This document shows, piece after piece, positions 54,790 to 62,943 of a stretch of 64,000 nucleotides of DNA (position 1 is its first letter; the number at the start of each line of letters is the position of its first letter). Below the pieces are notes generated by a model. That model worked only from the letters and a program-made list of their open reading frames with translations, searched no databases and was not told the DNA's origin. Source of the stretch: CAZUMJ01 sp964621605. GTDB lineage: Bacteria; Actinomycetota; Acidimicrobiia; Acidimicrobiales; Iamiaceae. Where the stretch lies: the NCBI GenBank assembly GCA_964621605.1, contig CAZUMJ010000014.1:1-64000 (forward strand). Direction: 5' to 3'. The position numbers and the translations under genes are program-made.

Positions 54790-56001
54790 GTGGCCGCAGC
54801 GATCGAGATCGTCGACGTCACCAAGCGCTTCCGCCTCTACCAGGAGAAGCTGCAGTCGGCGAAGGAGCGCATCATCCGCTTCGGGCGGGTGCAGTACGAA
54901 GACTTCTACGCGCTGCGCGACGTGACCTTCGACGTCGCCGAAGGGCAGACGACCGGCCTGCTCGGGCACAACGGCTCCGGCAAGTCCACGTTGCTGAAGT
55001 GCGTCGCGGGCACGTTGCGCCCCACGTCGGGGACCATCCGCACGCGGGGTCGGGTGGCTGCGCTGCTGGAGCTCGGCGCCGGGTTCCACGGCGACCTGAC
55101 CGGTCGCGAGAACATGTACCTCAACGGTTCGATCCTCGGCTTCACCAAGGTCGACGTCGACCGCATCTTCGACGACGTGGTCGACTTCGCCGAGATCGCG
55201 CCGTTCATCGACATGCAGGTGAAGCACTACTCGTCCGGCATGACCGCCCGGCTCGGCTTCGCGCTCGCCATCCACGTCGACCCCGACATCGTGCTCGTCG
55301 ACGAGGTGCTCGCCGTGGGCGACGAGGCGTTCCAGCGCAAGTGCCTGGAGCGGGTGCGTGAGATGCAGGCCGAGGGCCGCACCATCCTGGTCGTCACCCA
55401 CGCCCCCGACATGGTGCGCCAGGTGTGCCAGATGGGAGCGGTGCTCGACCGCGGCGAGCTCATCGCGTTCGACGAGCCGGGGCCCGCCATCCGGGTGTTT
55501 CGCGATTCGCTCGTGCGGCGCGGCATCGCCTTGGAGGAAGACCTCGACGAGGTCGACCAGGCCGTGCTCGACGCCCGAGAGCTGTCGAAGGCGGTGCGCT
55601 TCACCGACATCAGCGTCGAGTACCCCGGCACCGACGCCGAGTTCATCCTCCCGGGGCAACCCGCGCGGGTGCGTTGCGCATACGACGCGCCCGAGAAGGT
55701 CGACGACGTGGTCTTCGCGATCAACATCGTCGACCCCGAAGGCCGCCTCATGCTCGGCACGAACACCGACATCACCGGCCCGCGCCTCGACTTCGTAAAG
55801 GGCCGTGGTGAGGTGGTGTTCGAGCTCGACGCCGTGCACCTGCTCGACGGCGACTACGACGTCAGCGTCGGCATCCACACCCACGACGTGGGCGAGGAGT
55901 ACGACCACAGCCAGGGCCACCTGCGCATCCAGGTGATGAACCCCGAGAAGTCGGTCGGGCGCGTGCACTTCCCGATGCACATCACCCACCGCCAGGCCTG
56001 A
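54790..56001 (+). CDS. wzt: ABC polysaccharide exporter, ATPase with C-terminal glycan-binding domain (Wzt-like)
   Basis: 403 residues. ATPase domain: Walker A GHNGSGKST (about 58-66), ABC signature YSSGMTARLGFA, Walker B DIVLVDEVLAVGD and the switch His (VVTHAPDM). Residues about 270-403 are a beta-rich Wzt_C-type domain (FTDISVEYPGTDAEFILPGQPARVR... HLLDGDYDVSVGIHTHD). In Gram-negative O-antigen export such domains recognise the end of the polysaccharide. A perfect AGGAGG precedes the GTG at 54790. Co-translated with wzm. Confidence 0.92.
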   Translation: MAAAIEIVDVTKRFRLYQEKLQSAKERIIRFGRVQYEDFYALRDVTFDVAEGQTTGLLGHNGSGKSTLLKCVAGTLRPTSGTIRTRGRVAALLELGAGFHGDLTGRENMYLNGSILGFTKVDVDRIFDDVVDFAEIAPFIDMQVKHYSSGMTARLGFALAIHVDPDIVLVDEVLAVGDEAFQRKCLERVREMQAEGRTILVVTHAPDMVRQVCQMGAVLDRGELIAFDEPGPAIRVFRDSLVRRGIALEEDLDEVDQAVLDARELSKAVRFTDISVEYPGTDAEFILPGQPARVRCAYDAPEKVDDVVFAINIVDPEGRLMLGTNTDITGPRLDFVKGRGEVVFELDAVHLLDGDYDVSVGIHTHDVGEEYDHSQGHLRIQVMNPEKSVGRVHFPMHITHRQA

Positions 56002-56002
56002 G

Positions 56003-56102
56003 NNNNNNNNNNNNNNNNNNNNNNNNNNNNNNNNNNNNNNNNNNNNNNNNNNNNNNNNNNNNNNNNNNNNNNNNNNNNNNNNNNNNNNNNNNNNNNNNNN
56101 NN
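56003..56102. other. Assembly gap (100 N)
   Basis: The flanks share no obvious overlap. The 3' end of the minus-strand glycosyltransferase and any gene between it and wzt are hidden here. Confidence 0.9.
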
Positions 56103-57127
56103 GCGTCGCCGAGCACCTCGGGGAGTGCGCCGGCATCGGTCGCGACGACGGGAATGCCGGCCTGCATCGCCTCGAGCGGCGGGAGGCCGAAGCCCTCGTA
56201 GCGCGACGGGTAGGCGAGCACTGCCGCCCTCGCGAGGAGCGCGGCGCGGCCTGCGTCGTCGACCCACCCGACGCGCACGATGCGGTCGCGCGCCGCGCAG
56301 CGAGCGACCGCATCGGTGTACGCAGCGACCCCCCAGCCGTCGGGTCCGGCGACGACGAGGCGTACCTCGGGGTCGTTTCGGGCAAGTGCGTCGAACGCCT
56401 CGACCAGCGCGGGCAGGTCCTTGCGGGGTTCGACGGTGCCGAGCGCCAGCACGAACGGTCGGGGGTCGGTGAGCGCCCGGGCGAGACCCGGAGGGGCGTG
56501 CGGGCCGAGCACCGGGGCCTGACCTGCCGCCTCGGAGGTGTCGGGGTCCGCGAGCCTCTGCGTGGGTCGGTCGGTGTCGCCGGCCGAGCAGGCCGTGACC
56601 CCGTTGTGGATCGCCACGACCCGGTCGGGCGACACCTGGAAGTGCTCGACCACCTCGTCGGCGACGAACTGCGACGGGGTGTGCACCCACGCGCCTCGGC
56701 GCAGCGCCCGGGTGATCAAGCCCGGGTAGGCGAGCGTGTCGCGGCTGCACAGCTCGGGATACCGGACGGGCGTCAGGTCGTGCACCGTCACGAGCTCGGC
56801 CGCACGGCGTGCGGGCGGCACCACGAAGTTGGGGCCGTGCACGACGTCGATCCCGCCGGTCCACCACTGCAGCGGCGGGACGTTGGCCCGCTGCCAGGCG
56901 AGGCGCAGCGGGCGCGCCGCCATCGGGCGGGTGGTCACCCGGACACCGTCGGCGCAGCGGGCGGTGAGGGCGTCGCGGCCCCGCCACGAGATGGCGAACG
57001 CGGTCACGGCGAGGTCGGGGTGGGTCGCGAGGCGCGGCAGGACTTCTCCCACGAAGGTTCCGATGCCGGTCGGGGAGCCGAGTAGCGCGGTGGCGTCGAA
57101 CGCGAGGCGGAGAGGGGAGGGACGCAC
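56103..57127 (-). CDS. Glycosyltransferase, GT4 type (C-terminus lost in gap)
   Basis: At least 341 residues. RLAFDATALLGSPTGIGTFVGEVL at the N-terminus, HGPNFVVPPARRAAELVTVHDLTPVRYPEL, FVLALGTVEPRKDLPALVEAF and PSRYEGFGLPPLEAMQAGIPVVATDAG (E-x7-E) place it with mannosyl and similar GT4 enzymes. The frame runs into the N gap after LPEVLGD, so about 30-60 residues are missing. The GTG at 57127 is the likely start, with TACGAT 9 bases upstream. It probably elongates the glycan exported by Wzm/Wzt. Confidence 0.85.
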
Positions 57128-57254
57128 GGCGGCCTGATCGTACCGGGAGTGATCCGGGAGGTGCATCGCATGGTGTGGTCGTTGCGTGCCCAGTCCACCG
57201 CGAAGCGGCGCCACGTGCTTGCCCTCGGCCCGAGGCTGTGGTCAACTTTCACCC

Positions 57255-57824
57255 ATGTCTTTTCGCGGGATGCGCCGCCGGCAGGTCTGGGGCGCGGCGC
57301 TTGCCGCCGTCGTCTCGCTCGGTCTCGTGCTCGGGGCGTGCGGCTCGAGCGGGTCCCAGAAGGCGTCCACCACGTCGTCGCCGTCGGTGACGACCTCGGC
57401 AGGGGGCACCGGGTCCACGCTGCCCGGCGACTCGGGCGGCTCGGGCGACTCCGGTACCTCGTTGCCTCCCACGACCGGGCCGGCATCCTCCCTGCCGGAG
57501 CCGCCGACGCCCCCCGAGGTGCCGACCGGAACGTTCGTCAACACCCACTCGCTGTCGCTGAGCGGCGCCAACGGCATGCCGTCCCAGGGCGTGTCGACCT
57601 GTCGCACCACGCCCGGTGCAACGTGTGCGATCCGCTTCACGCAGGGCGCCACGACGGTCATGGTCGGGCCAACCACGGTCGACGAGGGCGGGAACGTCAC
57701 CTGGAATTGGACGCCCACATCGCTCGCGATGACCGCCGGCCAGTGGACGATCGAGGTCGTCGCGACGCGCCGAGGGGTGTCCACCACGGCGACCGATCCG
57801 CTCGGGCTGACGGTGGTGCCATGA
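57255..57824 (+). CDS. Lipoprotein with Ig-like C-terminal domain
   Basis: 189 residues. A signal peptide with lipobox LGAC (about residues 29-32) is followed by a Ser/Gly/Thr/Pro linker to about residue 95, then a small beta-rich domain (VNTHSLSLSGANGMPSQGVSTC... TWNWTPTSLAMTAGQWTIEVVATRRG) with two Cys. It would sit on the outer face of the membrane. Its stop overlaps the start of the lysozyme-like DUF4214 gene (ATGA), so the two are made together and may interact. No named family. Confidence 0.7.
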   Translation: MSFRGMRRRQVWGAALAAVVSLGLVLGACGSSGSQKASTTSSPSVTTSAGGTGSTLPGDSGGSGDSGTSLPPTTGPASSLPEPPTPPEVPTGTFVNTHSLSLSGANGMPSQGVSTCRTTPGATCAIRFTQGATTVMVGPTTVDEGGNVTWNWTPTSLAMTAGQWTIEVVATRRGVSTTATDPLGLTVVP

Positions 57825-59391
57825 CCGGCGCTGCGGCGCGCCGCTCGACGCTCGCGTCAGTCGTCGCGCTGTGCGTCGTCGTCATCGCGGCGTGCGTGAC
57901 GATCGTCGGTCCGACGTCGTCGGCCGGTGCGGCGCCGCTTGCCCCGGAGGCGTTCAACCCGAACAACGTCATGGACGACGCCGTCTTCGACGACACCTCC
58001 ACCATGACCGTCGCCGACATCCAGGCGTTGCTCAACCGCTACCCCAACAGCTGCCTGCGCAGCTACTCAGACGTGGAGCCGCTGTCGCGCACCACCTACG
58101 GCGCCACGGTCTCGGCCGCAACCATCATCTACGACGCTGCGCAGCTCTGGGGGGTGAACCCGCAGGTGCTGCTCGCCACGCTGGAGAAGGAGCAGTCGCT
58201 GGTGCGGGGCCCGGCGGGCGGGTGCGCGCCGTGGCGGTACTGGTCGGCGATGGGGTACGGCTGCCCTGACGGCGGCGCACAGTACGCCTACCCGAACCTG
58301 GGCATCACCAGCACGTGCGTCAACTTCGAGGCGGCAGCGGGCTTCTCGCGGCAGGTGAACCGCGGTGCGTGGCAGTTGCAGTTCAACAAGCAGCGCGCCG
58401 AAGGAAACCTCGACTGGGGCGGCTTCGGCAGCACGCCGAACTACGGCTACAACACCACCGGCTGGCGTCGGCAGTACAGCGGTGCAGCGCTCGTGTACTA
58501 CGACGGCTACGCCTCGATCGACGGAACGTCGGTCTTCATGAGCAACGGCGCCACCGCCACGCTCTACACCTACACGCCGCACCCGGCGGGAGCGCAGTCG
58601 TTCTACAACCTGTTCACGATGTGGTTCGGCAGCGTGCGGCAGGTGCGCGTCGACCAGACGCCGTACGTCGCCGGCGTGTACCGGGTGCTGCTGCGACGGG
58701 CGCCCGATGCGGGTGGTCTGCGGTTCTGGGCCGACTACCTCAACGCCGGAGGCAGCCCTGCGTACTTCGTGCGCAGCATCGTGACCGGTGCCGAGTACAC
58801 GACCATCACGGTCGCCGACGACTACCTCCAGATCCTCCGACGAGTTGGCGATTCGGCCGGTGTCGGCCATTGGGCCGGCCAGCTCAGCTCGAGCGGTCGC
58901 AACGACCTGATCCAGGCATTCCTCGCCGGGTCCGACGAGTACTTCGTGGGGCGGTCGAGCAGCGACATCGCGACGTTCGTGAGCAACCTCTACATCGACC
59001 TGCTTGATCGCAGCATCGATCCCGCCGGGCTTGCCTATTGGAAGGACCAGATCGCCAACAAGGGGCTGTCTCACTCGGCGTACGCCCTGTCGATCGCCGA
59101 CAGCGACGAGTCGGCGCTCTGGCTCGTCGAGAAGGCGTACCTCCTGGTGCTCGGGCGTGACGCCGATGCGGCCGGCCAGCGCTACTGGGCCGACCGCTAC
59201 GTGCGCACCCACGACCTGCTCGAGCTGGTCGTGTCGCTGGCCTCGAGCGCNNNNNNNNNNNNNNNNNNNNNNNNNNNNNNNNNNNNNNNNNNNNNNNNNN
59301 NNNNNNNNNNNNNNNNNNNNNNNNNNNNNNNNNNNNNNNNNNNNNNNNNNCGACCACGACTGCGCCGACCACGACGGCGGCGCCGGCCTGA
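57821..59391 (+). CDS. Secreted lysozyme-like protein with DUF4214 repeats (interrupted by gap)
   Basis: About 480 residues before the gap. A signal peptide (ASVVALCVVVIAACVTIVG) precedes a catalytic-looking domain (about 40-280) with NPQVLLATLEKEQSLVRGP and SAMGYGCPDGGAQ. This matches a family of actinobacterial lysozyme/transglycosylase-like domains in which the Glu of EKEQSL is the presumed acid. DUF4214 units follow (YRVLLRRAPDAGGLRFWADYL, LYIDLLDRSIDPAGLAYW, AYLLVLGRDADAAGQRYW). After the N gap the frame ends in a Thr/Ala/Pro tail (TTTAPTTTAAPA, stop at 59391). The ATG overlaps the lipoprotein stop. Likely a peptidoglycan-linked surface protein. Confidence 0.82.
59251..59350. other. Assembly gap (100 N)
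   Basis: It falls near the Thr/Pro-rich C-terminal tail of the DUF4214 protein. The repetitive tail may have caused the break. Confidence 0.9.
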
Positions 59392-59401
59392 CGAGTACCC
59401 G

Positions 59402-59695
59402 TCAGCCGTCGGAGGTCTCGTCTCCGTTGGAATCGTCGCCATCGAGGCGACGTGCGAACCCCAGCAACTCGGCGCGCAGCAGTTCGATCTCGGCCTGGAG
59501 CTCGTCTCGGGTGCGCGCCAGTTCCACGCGCAGCGCGTCGACCTCGCTCTGACTGGCGAGGAGCTCGTCGTGCAGCGCATCCGCGGCCCGTGCGCCGACC
59601 CGGTCGAGCACCGCGCCGGCCGCCTTGCGTGCCCGCGTCCCACCGGCGTTGCGCACCCGTGAGCCAAGAGATGGAGGCGTGGGTTCAGGGTTCAT
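59402..59695 (-). CDS. Small coiled-coil protein
   Basis: 97 residues. A basic N-terminus (SRVRNAGGTRARKAAGAVLDRVG) is followed by a long heptad-rich helix (DELLASQSEVDALRVELARTRDELQAEIELLRAELLGFA, about 43-82) and an acidic tail. Such small coiled-coil proteins often accompany actinobacterial glycosyltransferase clusters. The ATG overlaps the stop of the preceding gene (ATGA), so it is translated with it. Function unknown. Confidence 0.7.
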   Translation of the reverse strand: MNPEPTPPSLGSRVRNAGGTRARKAAGAVLDRVGARAADALHDELLASQSEVDALRVELARTRDELQAEIELLRAELLGFARRLDGDDSNGDETSDG

Positions 59696-60654
59696 GGCAA
59701 GGGTGCTCCTTCGGGCTGGAACGGCGAGAGCGCATCGAGGACGCGGCGGCGAAACGGGCCCGTCTCGGGCAGGTCGACCTCGGCGAGGCGTGCGAGGGTG
59801 CGTTCCCACGGGGTGTCCGCGGGCGGCGCGAGCCCCAACAGGCCGAGGAGATCGGTGGCGGCGCGATCGACCGATGCGCGTGCTGCCTGTTGGGTCGCGG
59901 CCCACGAGAGCCGTGTGGCGAGACCGGGGTCGGCGACCAGCCGTCTTGCCTCGGTCACCGAGTCAGCGGTGGACGCGACGAGGAGGTGCTGGCCGTGGGT
60001 GGCCCCGAGGGTGTCGGCCGAGGCTTGCTCGGCGACGGTCGGGCAGCCCGATGCCAACGCGAGGCCGAGCGCGCGTGCCGGCACCACGGCCGCCGACGCG
60101 CACCGCAGGAGGTCGGCGAGCGCAGGATCGTCGTGCTGCACGTGGCGCACCACGATCTGACCGGTTGCGGGGGCTGCCTCAGGTGGCGTCGCCGGGCTCG
60201 TCGCAGCATCGTGCTCGTCGACCACCACCACGAGACAGTCGGGGAGTGACGCACCGCGTCGACGTCGTGCACGCACGAGCGGCGGCTCCCACGCAAGCGA
60301 CGGCACCTCGCCCAGCGCTTGGTGGACCAACAGCACCTGGGCGCCGCTCGCCCTGGCGGATTGGGCCGCACCCTGCAGCGGGGTGATGACCGTGTGGGGG
60401 ACCGAGGCGGGGAGGTCGCGGAACTGTTCGAGGTGTGCAGCGTTGCCGATCCACAGCGCCGTCGGCCCATCCCAGCCGGGGGCACCCGCGAGTGCGGCGG
60501 GGCTGGTCGCAAGCAGCGCATCGGGCGCATCGCCTCCGGGGCGAAGCGCCCGCACCGCGACGTGCTGCGCGAGCGCCCGCACCAGGTTGCGCAGCGCGCG
60601 CGTGTCGTTCGGTTCGGCGACGATCCCGAGCACGGGCCGGGCAGGACCCAGCAT
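59692..60654 (-). CDS. Degenerate GT4-like protein lacking the E-x7-E motif
   Basis: 320 residues. The C-terminal half follows the GT4 donor-domain pattern (LADLLRCASAAVVPARALGLALASGCPTVAEQ, GQHLLVASTADSVTEARRLVADPGLATRLSWAA), but the acidic E-x7-E pair is absent. The N-terminal half has no clear nucleotide or acceptor motif. It is likely a non-catalytic relative or partner of the neighbouring transferase, encoded 3 bases upstream. Frame and codon use look intact, so it is not an obvious pseudogene. Confidence 0.55.
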   Translation of the reverse strand: MLGPARPVLGIVAEPNDTRALRNLVRALAQHVAVRALRPGGDAPDALLATSPAALAGAPGWDGPTALWIGNAAHLEQFRDLPASVPHTVITPLQGAAQSARASGAQVLLVHQALGEVPSLAWEPPLVRARRRRGASLPDCLVVVVDEHDAATSPATPPEAAPATGQIVVRHVQHDDPALADLLRCASAAVVPARALGLALASGCPTVAEQASADTLGATHGQHLLVASTADSVTEARRLVADPGLATRLSWAATQQAARASVDRAATDLLGLLGLAPPADTPWERTLARLAEVDLPETGPFRRRVLDALSPFQPEGAPLP

Positions 60655-60657
60655 CGT

Positions 60658-61680
60658 TCAGCCGCCCACCAGGGTCGCGACCACGTCGGCCCAGGTCAGG
60701 TCCGCAACGCGGGCCTTCCCCGCGGCGCCGAGCGTGGCGGCGAGGTCGGCGTCCTCGGCGAGGCGGTCGATCGCGGCGGCCATGCCCTCGGGGGTGCCGT
60801 CGGTGATGAGGCCCGTCACCTCATGTTCGACCCATTCGAGCACCCCGCCGGAATCGGGTGTGGTGATGACCGGCTTGCCGGCGCAGAACGCCTGCAGCGT
60901 CGCGTAGCCGTAGTCCTCGTCGTAGGGCGAGTACACAACGGCGCGTGCCCCGGCGAGGCGGGCGATGAGGTCGTCGTCGGGCACGAAACCCGCCACCTCG
61001 ACCGGTCTGCCGCGATCGTCGGCGGCGAGCGCAGTGGCACGGTTGCGCAACCCGTCGAGGAGCGAGCCCTTCCCCATGAGGACCCCCCGCGCGGGCCCGG
61101 TCACGTGCGCGAACGCCTCGACGAACAGGTCGGGTCGCTTGTTCGCCTCGATGCGCGTGATGCACAGCACCTCGTCACCGAAGGGACCTTCGTGCAGTCG
61201 CTCGGCGAGCGGCGGCGGGTGATACAGCGGTGACGAGTCGATGCCGTTGAAGCGAGCGAGGCGATCCGACACCACCTGCGAGATGGTGAACCGGCGTTCT
61301 GCCTCGTTGAGCGCGGTCGTGTCCCACGTGACGAGCTCACGGTGCATCTCGAGCGACACGTCGTCGACGCCGAAGTCGCTCCACGGCTGGTCGAGCGCGT
61401 CGTACGCGGCACGGTGCTGGTGCAGGAGCCACGCCACCTTGCGGGGGTGGCGGGCGAAGTAGGACGGGAAGTTGAGCGTGATGGCCAGCTCGAAGTCGAG
61501 GGGGACCAGGCGCCACGCAGCCGCTGCGTCGAGGATGCGGTCACGGTCCCACGCGGTGGGCAGCAGCACGGGCTCGACGCGGTGCCCGGCCTCTCGCAAC
61601 GCCCGCACGAGGTTGTCCAGCAGCAGCTCTGCGCCACCGCTGGTGAAGGGGACCTGGGTCCCGCACACACAGATGTCCAC
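60658..61680 (-). CDS. Glycosyltransferase, GT4 type
   Basis: 340 residues. The N-terminus ICVCGTQVPFTSGGAELLLDNLVRAL is the GGAE-type acceptor loop. The donor domain has VLCITRIEANKRPDLFVEAF, GLLDGLRN-like segments and YSPYDEDYGYATLQAFCAGKPVITT, where E-x7-E is replaced by D-E-D-Y-G-Y-A-T-L-Q-type spacing typical of some GT4 groups. The GTG at 61680 is used, with CAATCT 6 bases upstream. It is divergent from the transferase at 61768 and leads an operon with the degenerate GT and the coiled-coil protein. Confidence 0.8.
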   Translation of the reverse strand: MDICVCGTQVPFTSGGAELLLDNLVRALREAGHRVEPVLLPTAWDRDRILDAAAAWRLVPLDFELAITLNFPSYFARHPRKVAWLLHQHRAAYDALDQPWSDFGVDDVSLEMHRELVTWDTTALNEAERRFTISQVVSDRLARFNGIDSSPLYHPPPLAERLHEGPFGDEVLCITRIEANKRPDLFVEAFAHVTGPARGVLMGKGSLLDGLRNRATALAADDRGRPVEVAGFVPDDDLIARLAGARAVVYSPYDEDYGYATLQAFCAGKPVITTPDSGGVLEWVEHEVTGLITDGTPEGMAAAIDRLAEDADLAATLGAAGKARVADLTWADVVATLVGG

Positions 61681-61767
61681 GGCCGCAGATTGTCGCGCGG
61701 TCCATCGGCGACGACGGTCGCCGGGGTCCGCAGTCCCACGAGTGCTGCCTGGTATCGTCGGCTACCC

Positions 61768-62943
61768 ATGTCGTCACGGCGTATCGCCTTCGTCCCGCCC
61801 CGCTACGGGTCCGACGTGGTCGGCGGCGCAGAGCTCCTGCTTGCAGAGGTGGCCCACGGCTTCGCGGCTCGTGGCTGGCAGGTCGAGGTCCTCACGACCT
61901 GCGCGCGCGACCACTTCACGTGGGAGAACGTCTACCCGGCAGGGGTCGAGCAGGACGGCGACGTCACCGTGCGTCGCTTCCCCGTGGCCCGCGACACCAG
62001 CGGCGAGTGGCGCCACCACGTCGAGACGCAGTTGCAGCAGGGCCTGACCCCGTCGTTGGTGGAGCAGGAGCGCTGGCTGAACGACAGCCTTCGGGTGCCC
62101 GACCTCTACCACCACCTGCTCGACCACGCCGAGGACTACCACGCCCTGATCCCGGCCCCGTACATGTTCTGGACGACGTTCGCGTGCGCGCAGGTGGCGC
62201 CCGAACGCACGATCCTCACGCCCTGCCTGCACGACGAGCCCTACGCACGCCTCGAGGTGTACGAGCCGATGTTCACCGGCGTGGCGGGGGTGTGGTTCCT
62301 GACCGAACCCGAGGCGGCGCTGGCTGATGGCGTCGTCGTCGGGCCACGCACCGCGGTGGTCGGTGCCGGCATCGACCCGCCTGCTCGGTACGACGCCGAG
62401 GGCTTCCGTGCCCGCCACGGCGTGACCGGGCCGTTCGTCATGGCGGGAGGCCGACGCGAAGGCGCCAAGGGTTGGGAGACGTTCCTCGACGCGTACACGC
62501 GCGCCGTGCGCAACGGGCTCGACCTCCAACTCGTGACGTTCGGGGTGGGCGACGTGCGCGCCGAACCCGACGTCGCGGACCGCATCGTCGACCTCGGCTT
62601 CCTGAGCGCCCAGGACCTCACCGATGCGTACGCCGCGGCCGATGCGTACGTGCAGCCGTCGGTGATGGAGAGCTTCTCGCGCACCGTCATGGAGTCGTGG
62701 CTTGCGGGCACGCTCGTCATCGCCAACGCAGGCAGCGCGGTCGTCGACTGGCACTGCACACGATCCGGCGCGGGCCTCGTGTACCGCGATGCCTTCGAGC
62801 TCGAGCAGTGCCTGCGGTTCGTCGCGGAAGCACCCTCGCAGGCCCGTGCGCTCGCGGCACCGGGCCGTGCCTACGTTCTCGATCACTACACCTGGCCGGT
62901 CACGCTCGACCGCATGGAGGCGACGCTGGAGGAGTGGCTCTGA
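61768..62943 (+). CDS. Glycosyltransferase, GT4 type
   Basis: 391 residues. RIAFVPPRYGSDVVGGAELLLAEVAHGFAARGWQVEVLTTCARD marks the acceptor domain. The donor domain has VMAGGRREGAKGWETFLDAYTRA and PSVMESFSRTVMESWLAGTLVIA, with an E-x7-E (ESFSRTVME). The conserved second block DHFTWENVYPAGV is typical of a group found in actinobacterial wall clusters. The promoter may be TATCGT near 61752. Its stop overlaps the next gene. Confidence 0.83.
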   Translation: MSSRRIAFVPPRYGSDVVGGAELLLAEVAHGFAARGWQVEVLTTCARDHFTWENVYPAGVEQDGDVTVRRFPVARDTSGEWRHHVETQLQQGLTPSLVEQERWLNDSLRVPDLYHHLLDHAEDYHALIPAPYMFWTTFACAQVAPERTILTPCLHDEPYARLEVYEPMFTGVAGVWFLTEPEAALADGVVVGPRTAVVGAGIDPPARYDAEGFRARHGVTGPFVMAGGRREGAKGWETFLDAYTRAVRNGLDLQLVTFGVGDVRAEPDVADRIVDLGFLSAQDLTDAYAAADAYVQPSVMESFSRTVMESWLAGTLVIANAGSAVVDWHCTRSGAGLVYRDAFELEQCLRFVAEAPSQARALAAPGRAYVLDHYTWPVTLDRMEATLEEWL

